Assembly: GCF_042094015.1 (NCBI RefSeq)
Contig: NZ_JBELDZ010000002.1
Location: 1 to 64,000 of the forward strand
Source: Aurantibacter sp042094015
GTDB taxonomy: Bacteria; Bacteroidota; Bacteroidia; Flavobacteriales; Flavobacteriaceae
DNA length: 64,000 nt
Direction of reading: 5' to 3'
Both the position numbers and the translations under genes were made by a program. The notes under the pieces are model-generated. The model was not told the DNA's origin and did not search any database. It saw only the letters and a list, made by a program, of their open reading frames with translations. Shown in pieces: positions 1 through 7,443 of this stretch. Every line of letters starts with the position of its first letter. Position 1 is the stretch's first letter.

Positions 1-280
1 AATTGTAAATAAATTGTTTAGATTTTGGAAAAACATCTGCATCTAAAAATAAAATCCAATCATTTTTAGCAAACTGTAAGGCGTGATTTTTCTGATTAGA
101 AAAATTATCGAAATCTCTAAAATGAATTTCACAACCCATTTGTTTAGCTATTTCAGCAGTATTATCTGTGCTATTGGAGTCTATAACTATAATTTGTGAA
201 GCAAACTTAACAGATTGAATTGCTTCTTTTATATATGCTTCCTCGTTATAAGTAGGTATAATTACAGTTATAGAATTCAT
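1..280 (-). CDS. Family 2 glycosyltransferase, 3' part cut off by window edge
   Basis: Reading leftward from an ATG at 280-278, about 93 codons are open to the window edge. The N-terminus begins MNSITVIIPTYNEE, the nucleotide-binding start of a GT-A glycosyltransferase of family 2. It continues with IDSNSTDNT and a metal-binding LDADVFP motif near residues 84-90. The pattern resembles WaaE/KdtX-like lipopolysaccharide core transferases, but the acceptor cannot be told from this fragment. It is divergent from the glycosyltransferase at 332 with about 50 bases between starts. Lipopolysaccharide genes follow, which supports a role in outer-membrane glycan synthesis in the cytoplasm. Confidence 0.85.
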   Translation of the reverse strand, partial: MNSITVIIPTYNEEAYIKEAIQSVKFASQIIVIDSNSTDNTAEIAKQMGCEIHFRDFDNFSNQKNHALQFAKNDWILFLDADVFPKSKQFIYN

Positions 281-315
281 ATCAAGTTTAAAATTCAAAA
301 TTACTAAAATAACTT

Positions 316-323
316 TATATTTG
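316..323 (+). promoter_or_regulatory. Bacteroidota -7 box TATATTTG
   Basis: TATATTTG fits the Bacteroidota -7 consensus TAnnTTTG exactly. It ends only 8 bases before the ATG at 332, so the transcript would be nearly leaderless. Confidence 0.55.
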
Positions 324-331
324 TAGCTATA

Positions 332-1150
332 ATGAAAACAGATACTTCAATAATTATTAGCACGTATAATTCACCTGAATGGTTAGCAAAAGTGCTTTAC
401 GGATATAACAACCAAACCTATCGTAATTTCGAGATTGTAATTGCAGACGATGGTTCTAAACAAGAAACTATAGATTTAATAGAATCTATAAAAACTGAAG
501 TGTTTTACCCTATTATTCATATTTGGCATGAAGATAATGGATTTCAAAAATCTCAAATTTTAAATAAAGCCATAGTAGAATGTACAACTGACTATATTTT
601 AATGTCAGATGGCGATTGTATTCCAAGAAAGGATTATGTAGAAGTCCATGTGAAAGAACGTGAGGAAGGTTATTTTCTTTCTGGTGGTTATTTTATGTTG
701 CCTATGGATATTTCTAATACTATTACAAAAGATGATATTTATAAAGAAAATTGTTTTAATTTAAAATGGCTAAAAAACAATGGTTTAAAACCATCTTTTA
801 AAAATAATAAATTAACATCTAAAGGTTTAAAGTCAACTTTATTAAATGCAGTTACACCAACAAATGCAAGTTGGAATGGACATAATGCCTCTGGATGGAA
901 AAAAGATATTATTGCTATTAATGGTTTTGATGAACGCATGCAATATGGCGGACAAGATAGAGAACTTGGAGAGCGATTGATGAATTTAGGTATAAAGACC
1001 AAACAAATTAGATATTCTGCTATTTGTATACATTTAGACCATAAGCGTGGTTATAAAAATGAAACATCTATTGCTAAAAACAGAGCAATTAGAGATATAA
1101 CTAAAACCGAAAAAAAGACTTGGACAGACTTTGGAATTATAAAGAAGTAA
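332..1150 (+). CDS. Family 2 glycosyltransferase with galactosyltransferase-type C-terminus
   Basis: A 272-residue cytoplasmic GT-A glycosyltransferase. The N-terminal domain opens TDTSIIISTYNSPEWL, with the nucleotide-site ADDGS at residues 38-42 and a DxD-type metal motif DGD at 93-95. The C-terminal part (about 190-240) has NASGWKK and GFDERMQYGGQDRELGERL, typical of the Glyco_transf_7C domain. It probably adds a sugar to lipopolysaccharide core or O-antigen; donor and acceptor are not readable. The start is supported by a TATATTTG box just upstream. It converges on the heptosyltransferase-like gene ending at 1157, with only 6 bases between stops. Confidence 0.88.
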   Translation: MKTDTSIIISTYNSPEWLAKVLYGYNNQTYRNFEIVIADDGSKQETIDLIESIKTEVFYPIIHIWHEDNGFQKSQILNKAIVECTTDYILMSDGDCIPRKDYVEVHVKEREEGYFLSGGYFMLPMDISNTITKDDIYKENCFNLKWLKNNGLKPSFKNNKLTSKGLKSTLLNAVTPTNASWNGHNASGWKKDIIAINGFDERMQYGGQDRELGERLMNLGIKTKQIRYSAICIHLDHKRGYKNETSIAKNRAIRDITKTEKKTWTDFGIIKK

Positions 1151-1156
1151 GCTTCT

Positions 1157-2236
1157 TTATTTTTTGTAAGCATAAAGATGTAACTCTAGAAAAGGCAACA
1201 AACGATTAAGAATTAGATTTGGTGTTAGCATATGATACAATTCAGACGGGTTTTCTTCTATTTTACGTCGTTCATCAACACTAAACTCATTAAAAAGATT
1301 AGGCTTTTCTTCTAATAAGTGTATAGATGTGTGTTTTTTACCATCTTCAAAACTCGCCCAATGATCTTTCATTACGTAAGGAGAAAATATGGTAAAACTA
1401 GGCTTGTCTAAAGCTTTTGTAATGTGAACAATACCACCTTCATTACCAACTAAAAGTTCACATTTATTCATGAGTTTTATAAATCCACGAATACTGTCTT
1501 CGTAAATATCTATTACTATTGCTTCTTTATTTTGGCAAGCGTCATAAATTTTTAAAGCATCATCTTTTTGATCTGGAGAGTAATTAAATAAAATGTTTAC
1601 ATTATATGTAAATGTTATTTTGTCTATTACGTTAACAATATAATCGTAAGGCATAGATTTTTGAGGTGTACTACCTAAAATACCTAGCATAATAAATGGT
1701 TTATTGTATTTTTCTATGCGGTTATATTTTTTTTCTTCTTCGGTTAAAAAAATGTGTGGCTCTGGGTCTAAATCGTTTTTCTTTAAATTAAAAACTGAAG
1801 ACATCATATTTAATCTGTCTTCAATAGCCTTGCCACAGTTAAGCGTTTTTTCTTTTAAAAGTTTAACATTGTGTGTGTAAAATGGAAGTAACGGGTTTTT
1901 GTCTCTTTTTTTTGTTCCAATTCTCATTTTAGCTCTAGAAAATAAACAAATCAATCGGCTTTGCAATTTAGCGTATGGATCAAAAATAATATCATATTTA
2001 TCTGCTCTAATTTTTTTAATCATTGCAAATAAATTTCCATATTTTTTTAATTCCTTTTCATTTACGCTAATTATGGTGTCAATGTTAGGGTTGTTTGTTA
2101 TAACGCCAGTAGTGTAATTATAAACTAAATAATCAATTTTGCTATTAGGAAATAAACGTTTCATATTATTAGCAATAATAGACGCAATGAGTACATCTCC
2201 AATACGTTTGTTTTGTATCACTAATATCTTTTTCAT
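1157..2236 (-). CDS. Glycosyltransferase family 9 (ADP-heptose:LPS heptosyltransferase type)
   Basis: A 359-residue protein with the two-Rossmann (GT-B) layout of family 9. The N-terminus MKKILVIQNKRIGDVLIAS contains the family's IGDVL motif at residues 12-16. The C-terminal donor-site loop GNEGGIVHITKAL lies at about 264-276, corresponding to the G(T/N)(D/E)GG..H.A signature of WaaC/WaaF/RfaF enzymes. It would transfer a heptose or related sugar to the lipopolysaccharide inner core at the cytoplasmic face of the inner membrane. It lies between a GT2 gene and a lipopolysaccharide kinase. The exact acceptor is uncertain, so no symbol is given. Confidence 0.9.
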   Translation of the reverse strand: MKKILVIQNKRIGDVLIASIIANNMKRLFPNSKIDYLVYNYTTGVITNNPNIDTIISVNEKELKKYGNLFAMIKKIRADKYDIIFDPYAKLQSRLICLFSRAKMRIGTKKRDKNPLLPFYTHNVKLLKEKTLNCGKAIEDRLNMMSSVFNLKKNDLDPEPHIFLTEEEKKYNRIEKYNKPFIMLGILGSTPQKSMPYDYIVNVIDKITFTYNVNILFNYSPDQKDDALKIYDACQNKEAIVIDIYEDSIRGFIKLMNKCELLVGNEGGIVHITKALDKPSFTIFSPYVMKDHWASFEDGKKHTSIHLLEEKPNLFNEFSVDERRKIEENPSELYHMLTPNLILNRLLPFLELHLYAYKK

Positions 2237-2354
2237 GCTTGTTTAATGCTGTTTTGTTTATGCTGCAAAATAATTGTTTTTTATATGTAAAAATAAATAT
2301 TCAGAATAAAATATTAAAACTATTAGAATGTTATTAGAGTTTTTAGGTTTCTTT

Positions 2355-2362
2355 TATCTTTG
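2355..2362 (+). promoter_or_regulatory. Bacteroidota -7 box TATCTTTG
   Basis: TATCTTTG matches TAnnTTTG and ends 17 bases before the ATG of the lipopolysaccharide kinase gene at 2380. Confidence 0.5.
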
Positions 2363-2379
2363 GTGCTTAAATAACAAGA

Positions 2380-3129
2380 ATGCAAGAGCTATTTATTCAT
2401 CCAAACTTCACATCCTTAAAATCTGAGCTTCAAGATTGTATCTCAAATTTTGAAATAAAAGGAGAATATGTAGTTAAAGGTGCTAGAAATAGCATTAAAA
2501 AATATAAAGTAGGAGATAAAGTTATAAATATAAAATCTTTTAAGTCTCCTAACTTGTTTAATAGTTTTATATATAAGTACATAAGATCAAGTAAAGCAAA
2601 ACGATCTTTTGAATACGCTGTAAAGTTGGTAGAAAAAGGAATTAAAACACCTTTGCCAATTGCTTATTTTGAAGCATCTACATTCTCAGGATTAAAAACT
2701 AGCTACTATATTAGTGAACATGTAAATTATAATTTTGATTTTAGAGATTTAATTCATAAACCAAAATATCCAAATCGAACACTTATTCTTGAGCAGTTTA
2801 CGGCATTCACTTTTAAGTTACATGAAAATAATATTGATTTTTTAGATCATTCTCCAGGAAACACATTAATCGTTAAAAAAAGTGATGTTGATTACGAATT
2901 TTACTTAATAGATTTAAATAGAATGCGTTTTAAATCAATGAGTTTTGATAATAGAATGCATAATTTTAGACGTTTATGGTTGTCTAAAACTATGATAAAT
3001 ATTATGTCTAAAACGTATAGCGAGTTGTACCAAAAATCAACCGAAGAAACTCATAAATTAATGACTAAATATAGTTACGAATTTCAAAAAAAAGTAAACC
3101 GTAAAAAGTTAAGAAAGGGTAAGAAATAA
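2380..3129 (+). CDS. Lipopolysaccharide kinase, WaaP/KdkA (Kdo kinase) family
   Basis: A 249-residue protein-kinase-like fold. The catalytic loop is DHSPGNT at about residues 156-162 (HSPGN in place of HRDLKPEN). A metal-binding DLNRMRF at 178-184 corresponds to the DFG region. A lysine in the first 40 residues (VVKGARNSIKKYKV) is the likely ATP-site lysine. WaaP/KdkA proteins phosphorylate Kdo or heptose of the lipopolysaccharide inner core using ATP in the cytoplasm. The neighbouring glycosyltransferases fit that role. The C-terminus is strongly basic (RKKLRKGKK). The gene ends just before a bidirectional terminator shared with dapD. Confidence 0.88.
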   Translation: MQELFIHPNFTSLKSELQDCISNFEIKGEYVVKGARNSIKKYKVGDKVINIKSFKSPNLFNSFIYKYIRSSKAKRSFEYAVKLVEKGIKTPLPIAYFEASTFSGLKTSYYISEHVNYNFDFRDLIHKPKYPNRTLILEQFTAFTFKLHENNIDFLDHSPGNTLIVKKSDVDYEFYLIDLNRMRFKSMSFDNRMHNFRRLWLSKTMINIMSKTYSELYQKSTEETHKLMTKYSYEFQKKVNRKKLRKGKK

Positions 3130-3143
3130 GAATAAAATAAACT

Positions 3144-3183
3144 AAAAAAGGGATTTAAATTTTCTATTTTAAATCCCTTTTTT
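3144..3183. terminator. Bidirectional intrinsic terminator between LPS kinase gene and dapD
   Basis: A perfect 16-base inverted repeat (AAAAAAGGGATTTAAA at 3144-3159 and its complement at 3168-3183) has A and T runs at its outer edges. It can stop transcription from both convergent genes. Confidence 0.85.
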
Positions 3184-3206
3184 ATAATCTATAAAAACAA
3201 AACAGA

Positions 3207-4022
3207 TTAAACCGCAACATTGTATTCGCGTAGCGCATCGTTTAAAGATGTTTTTTTATTGGTACTTTCCTTACGTTTTCCAATAATTAAAGCGCAAGGT
3301 ACTTGAAATTCTCCTGCAGGAAATTTTTTAGTATAGCTGCCAGGAATTACAACAGAACGAGCAGGAACAATTCCTTTTGTTTCTAATGGTTCATTTCCAG
3401 TAACATCAATAATTTTTGTACTCATAGTTAAAACAACATTAGCGCCTAAAACAGCTTCTTTTTCAACTTTAACGCCTTCAACAACAATACAACGTGAACC
3501 AATAAAAGCACCATCTTCAATAATTACTGGAGCAGCTTGTAAAGGTTCTAAAACGCCTCCAATACCAACACCACCAGATAAATGTACATTTTTACCAATT
3601 TGAGCACAAGAACCAACTGTTGCCCAAGTGTCTACCATAGTTCCTTCATCTACAAAAGCACCAATATTTACATAACTTGGCATTAAAATAGTTCCAGAAG
3701 AAATATAAGCGCCATGTCTTGCAATGGCATTTGGAACCACTCTAATTCCTTTTTCTTTATAATTTCGTTTTAATGGTATTTTATCATGGTATTCAAAAAT
3801 TCCAGCTTCTAAAGTTTCCATTTTTTGAATAGGAAAATACATTACAACAGCTTTCTTCACCCATTCGTTAACTTGCCAACCATTACCTGTAGGCTCTGCT
3901 ACACGTAAATCGCCAGTATCTAATAAATCTACCACCTTTCTAATAGCATTTTGCGTATTATCTTCTTTTAGTAAATCTCGGTTATCCCAAGCAGTTTCTA
4001 TTATGTCTCTTAAGTCTTTCAT
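3207..4022 (-). CDS. dapD: 2,3,4,5-tetrahydropyridine-2,6-dicarboxylate N-succinyltransferase
   Basis: A 271-residue acyltransferase of the lysine/diaminopimelate pathway. It transfers succinyl from succinyl-CoA to tetrahydrodipicolinate, feeding meso-DAP for peptidoglycan and lysine. The start MKDLRDIIETAWDNRD is the usual DapD N-terminal helix. The middle (about 100-240) is a left-handed beta-helix made of hexapeptide repeats (GAYISSGTILMPSYVNIGAF, GVGIGGVLEPL). The conserved VDTWATVGSCAQIGKNVHLS and EDGAFIGSRCIVVEGV blocks are present. I chose the ATG at 4022 rather than the TTG one codon upstream. The 230 bases upstream hold a structured element (4056-4154). Confidence 0.96.
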   Translation of the reverse strand: MKDLRDIIETAWDNRDLLKEDNTQNAIRKVVDLLDTGDLRVAEPTGNGWQVNEWVKKAVVMYFPIQKMETLEAGIFEYHDKIPLKRNYKEKGIRVVPNAIARHGAYISSGTILMPSYVNIGAFVDEGTMVDTWATVGSCAQIGKNVHLSGGVGIGGVLEPLQAAPVIIEDGAFIGSRCIVVEGVKVEKEAVLGANVVLTMSTKIIDVTGNEPLETKGIVPARSVVIPGSYTKKFPAGEFQVPCALIIGKRKESTNKKTSLNDALREYNVAV

Positions 4023-4055
4023 CAATTTTATTTTCTATAATATTTAATAGTTTTA

Positions 4056-4154
4056 GCGTGCCCAAAATGGTCGTGCTCTCAGCAGTCGCTTTTTAGTGTT
4101 GCATAAGCACAACTGCACTAAAAGAACTTCAACAATTGCTTCCATCACTCACGC
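4056..4154 (-). promoter_or_regulatory. Structured intergenic element upstream of dapD
   Basis: About 100 bases between dapD and ruvX fold as an outer GCGTG/CACGC pairing (4056-4060 with 4150-4154) and an inner hairpin TTTTTAGTG/CACTAAAA (4090-4098 with 4116-4123). It contains GGTCGTGCTCTC and ends CTCACGCAAATATAAC. From memory, Bacteroidota genomes carry many intergenic sequences of the form GGGCGTT..GGTCGGGCT..hairpin..CCCTAACGCAAATATAAC, and this looks like a diverged copy. It could be a structured RNA in the dapD leader or a repeat; strand and function are inferred. Confidence 0.4.
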
Positions 4155-4211
4155 AAATATAACTTCAATTTATAATTTGGCATAATATTTATGCATTACG
4201 AATATAAACCT

Positions 4212-4219
4212 TAAATTTG
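4212..4219 (+). promoter_or_regulatory. Bacteroidota -7 box TAAATTTG
   Basis: TAAATTTG matches TAnnTTTG and lies 32 bases before the ruvX ATG. It is the likely promoter for ruvX and def. Confidence 0.5.
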
Positions 4220-4251
4220 CACACATTTAAAAACAAGCGATAAATCATTAT

Positions 4252-4662
4252 ATGGCTCGATTATTAGCAATAGATTTCGGAAAAGTACGTACAGGATTAG
4301 CAGTAACCGACGAACTTCAAATTATAGCTTCTGGTCTAACAACCGTAGCTACAAAAGAAGTAATTGTTTATTTAAAAGATTATTGTGCTAAAGAAAGTGT
4401 AGAGTTGTTTTTAGTAGGAGAACCAAAGCAAATGGACAATACGCCTAGTGAAAGCGAATCTTTAATACTACCATTTATTGGACGGTTAAAACACGCATTT
4501 CCAGATATGCCAATAAAACGTGTAGACGAACGTTTTACATCTAAAATGGCTTTTCAAACTATGATAGATAGCGGTTTAAAGAAAAAGCAACGTCAAAACA
4601 AAGCGTTATTAGACGAAATTAGTGCAACAATTATATTACAAAGTTACCTTTATAATAAATAA
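4252..4662 (+). CDS. ruvX: Putative pre-16S rRNA nuclease / Holliday-junction-resolvase-like YqgF
   Basis: A 136-residue RNase H-like protein of the YqgF/RuvX family, which trims the 5' end of 16S rRNA and was first proposed as a resolvase. The first strand MARLLAIDFGKVRTGLAVTD carries the catalytic Asp in DFGxxRxGxA. A VGEPKQMDNTPSE block follows near residues 60-72 and VDERFTSKMA near 93-102, both standard for the family. A C-terminal DEISATIILQSYL closes the active site. The length is typical. Peptide deformylase follows after 12 bases, so the two genes are probably co-transcribed. Confidence 0.93.
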   Translation: MARLLAIDFGKVRTGLAVTDELQIIASGLTTVATKEVIVYLKDYCAKESVELFLVGEPKQMDNTPSESESLILPFIGRLKHAFPDMPIKRVDERFTSKMAFQTMIDSGLKKKQRQNKALLDEISATIILQSYLYNK

Positions 4663-4674
4663 AATAAAATAAAC

Positions 4675-5265
4675 ATGATATTACCAGTAGTAGCCTATGG
4701 CGATCCTGTATTAAAACAAGTAGCTAAAGAAATTACACCAGACTATCCAAATTTAGATGCCTTAATTGAAAATATGTACGAAACTATGTATGGCGCATCT
4801 GGAGTAGGATTAGCAGCACCACAGATTGGTAAAAGTGTCCGTTTGTTTTTAGTAGATGCATCACCTTTTGCCGAAGATGAAGCTTTACCTAAAGAAGAGC
4901 AGGAGTTCTTAAAAAACTTTAAACATACGTTTATAAATCCAGTAATTTTAGAAGAGTCTGGAGACGAATGGGCTTTTAATGAAGGTTGTTTAAGTATTCC
5001 AGATGTTAGAGAGGATGTGTTTAGAAAACCAGATATTAAAGTTCAATTTCAAGATGAGGATTTTAAAACTCATACAATGGAATTAACAGGTTTAGCTGCT
5101 CGTGTTTTTCAACATGAATTTGATCATATTGAAGGAGTTTTATTTACAGATAAGTTGTCTGGATTAAAAAAACGTTTAATAAAAGGAAAATTAGGAAACA
5201 TTTCTAAAGGTAAAATTAATGTAGATTACAGAATGAAATTTCCTTTATTAAAAAAGAAGCGTTAA
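4675..5265 (+). CDS. def: Peptide deformylase
   Basis: A 196-residue metalloenzyme that removes the N-formyl group from nascent proteins. All three signature motifs are present: GVGLAAPQIG (43-52), EGCLS with the metal-ligand Cys (103-107), and HEFDH with two metal-ligand His and the catalytic Glu (147-151). The length and the N-terminal ILPVVAYGDPVL fit the bacterial family. It lies 12 bases after ruvX, an arrangement common in Bacteroidota. Confidence 0.97.
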   Translation: MILPVVAYGDPVLKQVAKEITPDYPNLDALIENMYETMYGASGVGLAAPQIGKSVRLFLVDASPFAEDEALPKEEQEFLKNFKHTFINPVILEESGDEWAFNEGCLSIPDVREDVFRKPDIKVQFQDEDFKTHTMELTGLAARVFQHEFDHIEGVLFTDKLSGLKKRLIKGKLGNISKGKINVDYRMKFPLLKKKR

Positions 5266-5319
5266 AAATTTGCATAACTATCCCAAACAATTCATATTTG
5301 CAACCTTTAAAACAATATT

Positions 5320-5733
5320 ATGGCTTTAGATAAAGTATTAGCAATAGCAGGAAAACCAGGTTTATTTAAATTAGTAACACAAACAAGAGCAGGTTTTTTA
5401 GCACAATCTTTAATAGATAACAAAAAAATATCTGTTGGTGTACAACAAAATGTTAGTGTCTTAAGCGAAATTGCTATTTATACATTAACAGAAGAAGTTC
5501 CTTTAAATAAGGTTTTTAAAAATATTTCTGATAAAGAAAATGGTGAGCAAACAAGTGTTGGACATAAAGAATCTAAAGATAAATTAGAAGAGTATTTCTT
5601 TAATGTATTACCAGATTACGATGAAGATCGAGTATATGCAAGCGATATTAAAAAAGTAATTTCTTGGTATAATACTTTGCAAAAAAATGACTTATTAGAT
5701 TTCTCTGAACCAGATGATTCTGAAGAAGAATAA
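5320..5733 (+). CDS. DUF5606 family protein
   Basis: A 137-residue protein beginning MALDKVLAIAGKPGLFKL, the hallmark of DUF5606, which is found in Bacteroidota next to def/mazG. The N-terminal half is a small beta-rich domain (residues 5-60) and the C-terminal half is helical and acidic, ending DFSEPDDSEEE. There is no signal peptide or membrane segment. The function is unknown; the conserved place between def and mazG suggests a housekeeping role. A near-consensus box CATATTTG lies at 5293-5300, and a terminator follows the stop. Confidence 0.85.
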   Translation: MALDKVLAIAGKPGLFKLVTQTRAGFLAQSLIDNKKISVGVQQNVSVLSEIAIYTLTEEVPLNKVFKNISDKENGEQTSVGHKESKDKLEEYFFNVLPDYDEDRVYASDIKKVISWYNTLQKNDLLDFSEPDDSEEE

Positions 5734-5760
5734 GAAACATAAATTATAAAACACAGAATT

Positions 5761-5790
5761 CATCCAGCAACTTGCTGGATGTTTTGTTTT
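5761..5790 (+). terminator. Intrinsic terminator after DUF5606 gene
   Basis: CATCCAGC (5761-5768) and GCTGGATG (5774-5781) form an 8-base stem with a 5-base loop, followed by a T-rich run. Confidence 0.8.
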
Positions 5791-5827
5791 ATGTACTTTT
5801 GAAATACAGGTTTTAACTACCAATTTT

Positions 5828-6610
5828 ATGAATACCAGAGCAGACCAATTAAAAGCATTCGATAGATTATTAACCATTATGGACGAATTGCGAGAGAAAT
5901 GTCCTTGGGATAAAAAGCAGACTATGGAAACGCTTCGTCATTTAACCATAGAGGAAACCTACGAGCTTGGAGATGCTATTTTGGATAATGACTTGGATGA
6001 AGTAAAAAAAGAGCTTGGAGACGTTTTATTGCATTTAGTATTTTATGCTAAAATAGGAAGTGAAACCAATCATTTTGATATTGCAGATGTGTGTAATGAG
6101 ATTTGCGAAAAATTAATTCACCGTCATCCACATATTTACGGAGATGTAGTGGTTAAAGACGAAGAAGAGGTAAAGCGAAACTGGGAAAAACTAAAACTAA
6201 AAGAAGGTAAAACAAGTGTGTTACAAGGTGTTCCAAATAGTTTGCCTGCTCTAGTAAAAGCAAATCGCATACAAGATAAAGTTGCAGGTGTTGGTTTTGA
6301 CTGGGAAAAGCCAGAGCAAGTTTGGGAAAAAGTAGAAGAGGAGTTAGAGGAGTTTAAAGTTGAGGTTGCTAAAAACGATGCAGATGCAATGGAAAGCGAA
6401 TTTGGTGACGTTTTGTTTTCTTTGGTTAATTATGCACGTTTTAAAAATATAAACCCAGAAAACGCTTTAGAACGCACCAATAAAAAATTTAAAAAAAGAT
6501 TTCAATATCTAGAAACAAAAGCAAAATCTCTAAATAAAGATTTAAAAGATATGACTTTGGCTGAAATGGATGTTTTTTGGGAGGAGGCGAAGCGACTTCC
6601 AAAAAAATAG
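5828..6610 (+). CDS. mazG: Nucleoside triphosphate pyrophosphohydrolase
   Basis: A 260-residue MazG with two tandem MazG domains. It hydrolyses (d)NTPs to monophosphate and pyrophosphate, clearing aberrant nucleotides. The first domain has ELREKCPWDKKQTMETLRH (about 19-37) and the metal-binding EETYEL..EVKKELGDVLLHLVFYAK. The linker WEKLKLKEGKTSVLQGVPNSLPALVKA and the second EExxExExELGDVLFSLVNYAR copy are both intact. The length matches E. coli-type MazG. It is followed by a cassette-like region (6624-7392) not seen in ordinary mazG contexts. Confidence 0.95.
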   Translation: MNTRADQLKAFDRLLTIMDELREKCPWDKKQTMETLRHLTIEETYELGDAILDNDLDEVKKELGDVLLHLVFYAKIGSETNHFDIADVCNEICEKLIHRHPHIYGDVVVKDEEEVKRNWEKLKLKEGKTSVLQGVPNSLPALVKANRIQDKVAGVGFDWEKPEQVWEKVEEELEEFKVEVAKNDADAMESEFGDVLFSLVNYARFKNINPENALERTNKKFKKRFQYLETKAKSLNKDLKDMTLAEMDVFWEEAKRLPKK

Positions 6611-6623
6611 TAGTTAGGAAAGG

Positions 6624-6715
6624 TTCGTTTAACGGTTATGTATAAGAATAGTTACGTTTTTAAAGACCTTTGATTAAGTACTAAACCACAATTATTTTTA
6701 TACAGTGTTGTAAAT
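6624..6715. repeat. attC-like element, left side of the 6724-7227 gene
   Basis: The outer end TTCGTTTAAC (6624-6633) is followed by a 7-base perfect stem TGTATAA (6639-6645) / TTATACA (6698-6704) and an inner end GTTGTAAAT (6707-6715). The outer end is identical to that of elements at 25844, 43559 and 62633. The inner end is complementary to the inner end at 7248-7256 on the other side of the gene. It looks like one half of an integron-style recombination site pair; that reading is inference. Confidence 0.6.
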
Positions 6716-6723
6716 AGGCTTTT

Positions 6724-7227
6724 TTATTTTATAATTCCGCTAAATGTTTTCGGTTCTCTATAAATGTTTATTCCGAAAAGATTCCAGTTCAAAATTCCAT
6801 TTGCAGTAAATTTAGCTTTTCCATTCGGTTTATAATTATTAGTTTCAATCGAGATAAATACCCAATCGTAACCACTAATAAATCCAGTCAGGGAACTATT
6901 ACTCTCTATAGGAATCAATTCGTTTTGTTCAATAGAATATTTTACGAGCATATTTATATCAAAAGTCAAATTATCTTCGGGTTTTACTTTTTCTACTTTT
7001 GAATTATTCTTTTTGTCATAGTTGTTTGTTATGGTGATTCGGTTCGTTTTTTCCTCCGAATTAGCAGCAGAAATTACTTGAACAATCCCAATTACCAATA
7101 CAAATATTGAAACAACTTTAAATTTAGGGTTAAAAATTCGTTTACCTTTTCTAATAAATCCGACAATCAGGTATAGAAAATAGAAAAGAATAATTAAATT
7201 AATAATTGACCAAAGTAAATGTATCAT
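6724..7227 (-). CDS. Hypothetical membrane protein in a cassette-like unit
   Basis: A 167-residue protein I do not recognise. The N-terminus has a transmembrane segment (residues 5-24, WSIINLIILFYFLYLIVGFI), then a basic loop and a second hydrophobic segment (about 37-54, FKVVSIFVLVIGIVQVIS). The rest is a polar extracytoplasmic domain, DNLTFDINMLVKY to FSGIIK, that looks beta-rich. The gene is enclosed between two hairpin elements (6624-6715 and 7248-7392) whose inner ends are complementary. The right element carries a leftward promoter-like tail. This suggests a mobile cassette gene expressed from the element. Confidence 0.7.
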   Translation of the reverse strand: MIHLLWSIINLIILFYFLYLIVGFIRKGKRIFNPKFKVVSIFVLVIGIVQVISAANSEEKTNRITITNNYDKKNNSKVEKVKPEDNLTFDINMLVKYSIEQNELIPIESNSSLTGFISGYDWVFISIETNNYKPNGKAKFTANGILNWNLFGINIYREPKTFSGIIK

Positions 7228-7247
7228 AAATTTTCGTTTTTAAGCTT

Positions 7248-7392
7248 GTTTACAACGGTCAGGGTATGACTATGCATCGACTAAATTTGTGCCAGTTTAT
7301 TAATTTTATTTCTTAACTTGATAAAAATCTAACAACAAAACATATACCCTGAGCGTTAAATGAAGTTAGGTGAAAAAAATAACAATGTCAAG
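7248..7392 (-). repeat. attC-like element with leftward promoter tail, right side of the 6724-7227 gene
   Basis: The inner end GTTTACAAC (7248-7256) is followed by a perfect 9-base stem TCAGGGTAT (7259-7267) / ATACCCTGA (7344-7352), then an outer end GTTAAATGAA (7355-7364). The tail to 7392, read on the minus strand, gives TTG (7391-7389), 20 bases, then TAACTTCA (7368-7361), close to the Bacteroidota TTG..TAnnTTTG promoter. Confidence 0.6.
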
Positions 7393-7443
7393 CTTTAAGT
7401 TGTTGAGATTGGACTGTAAAAGATAGAGGGATTAATTAGAAAA

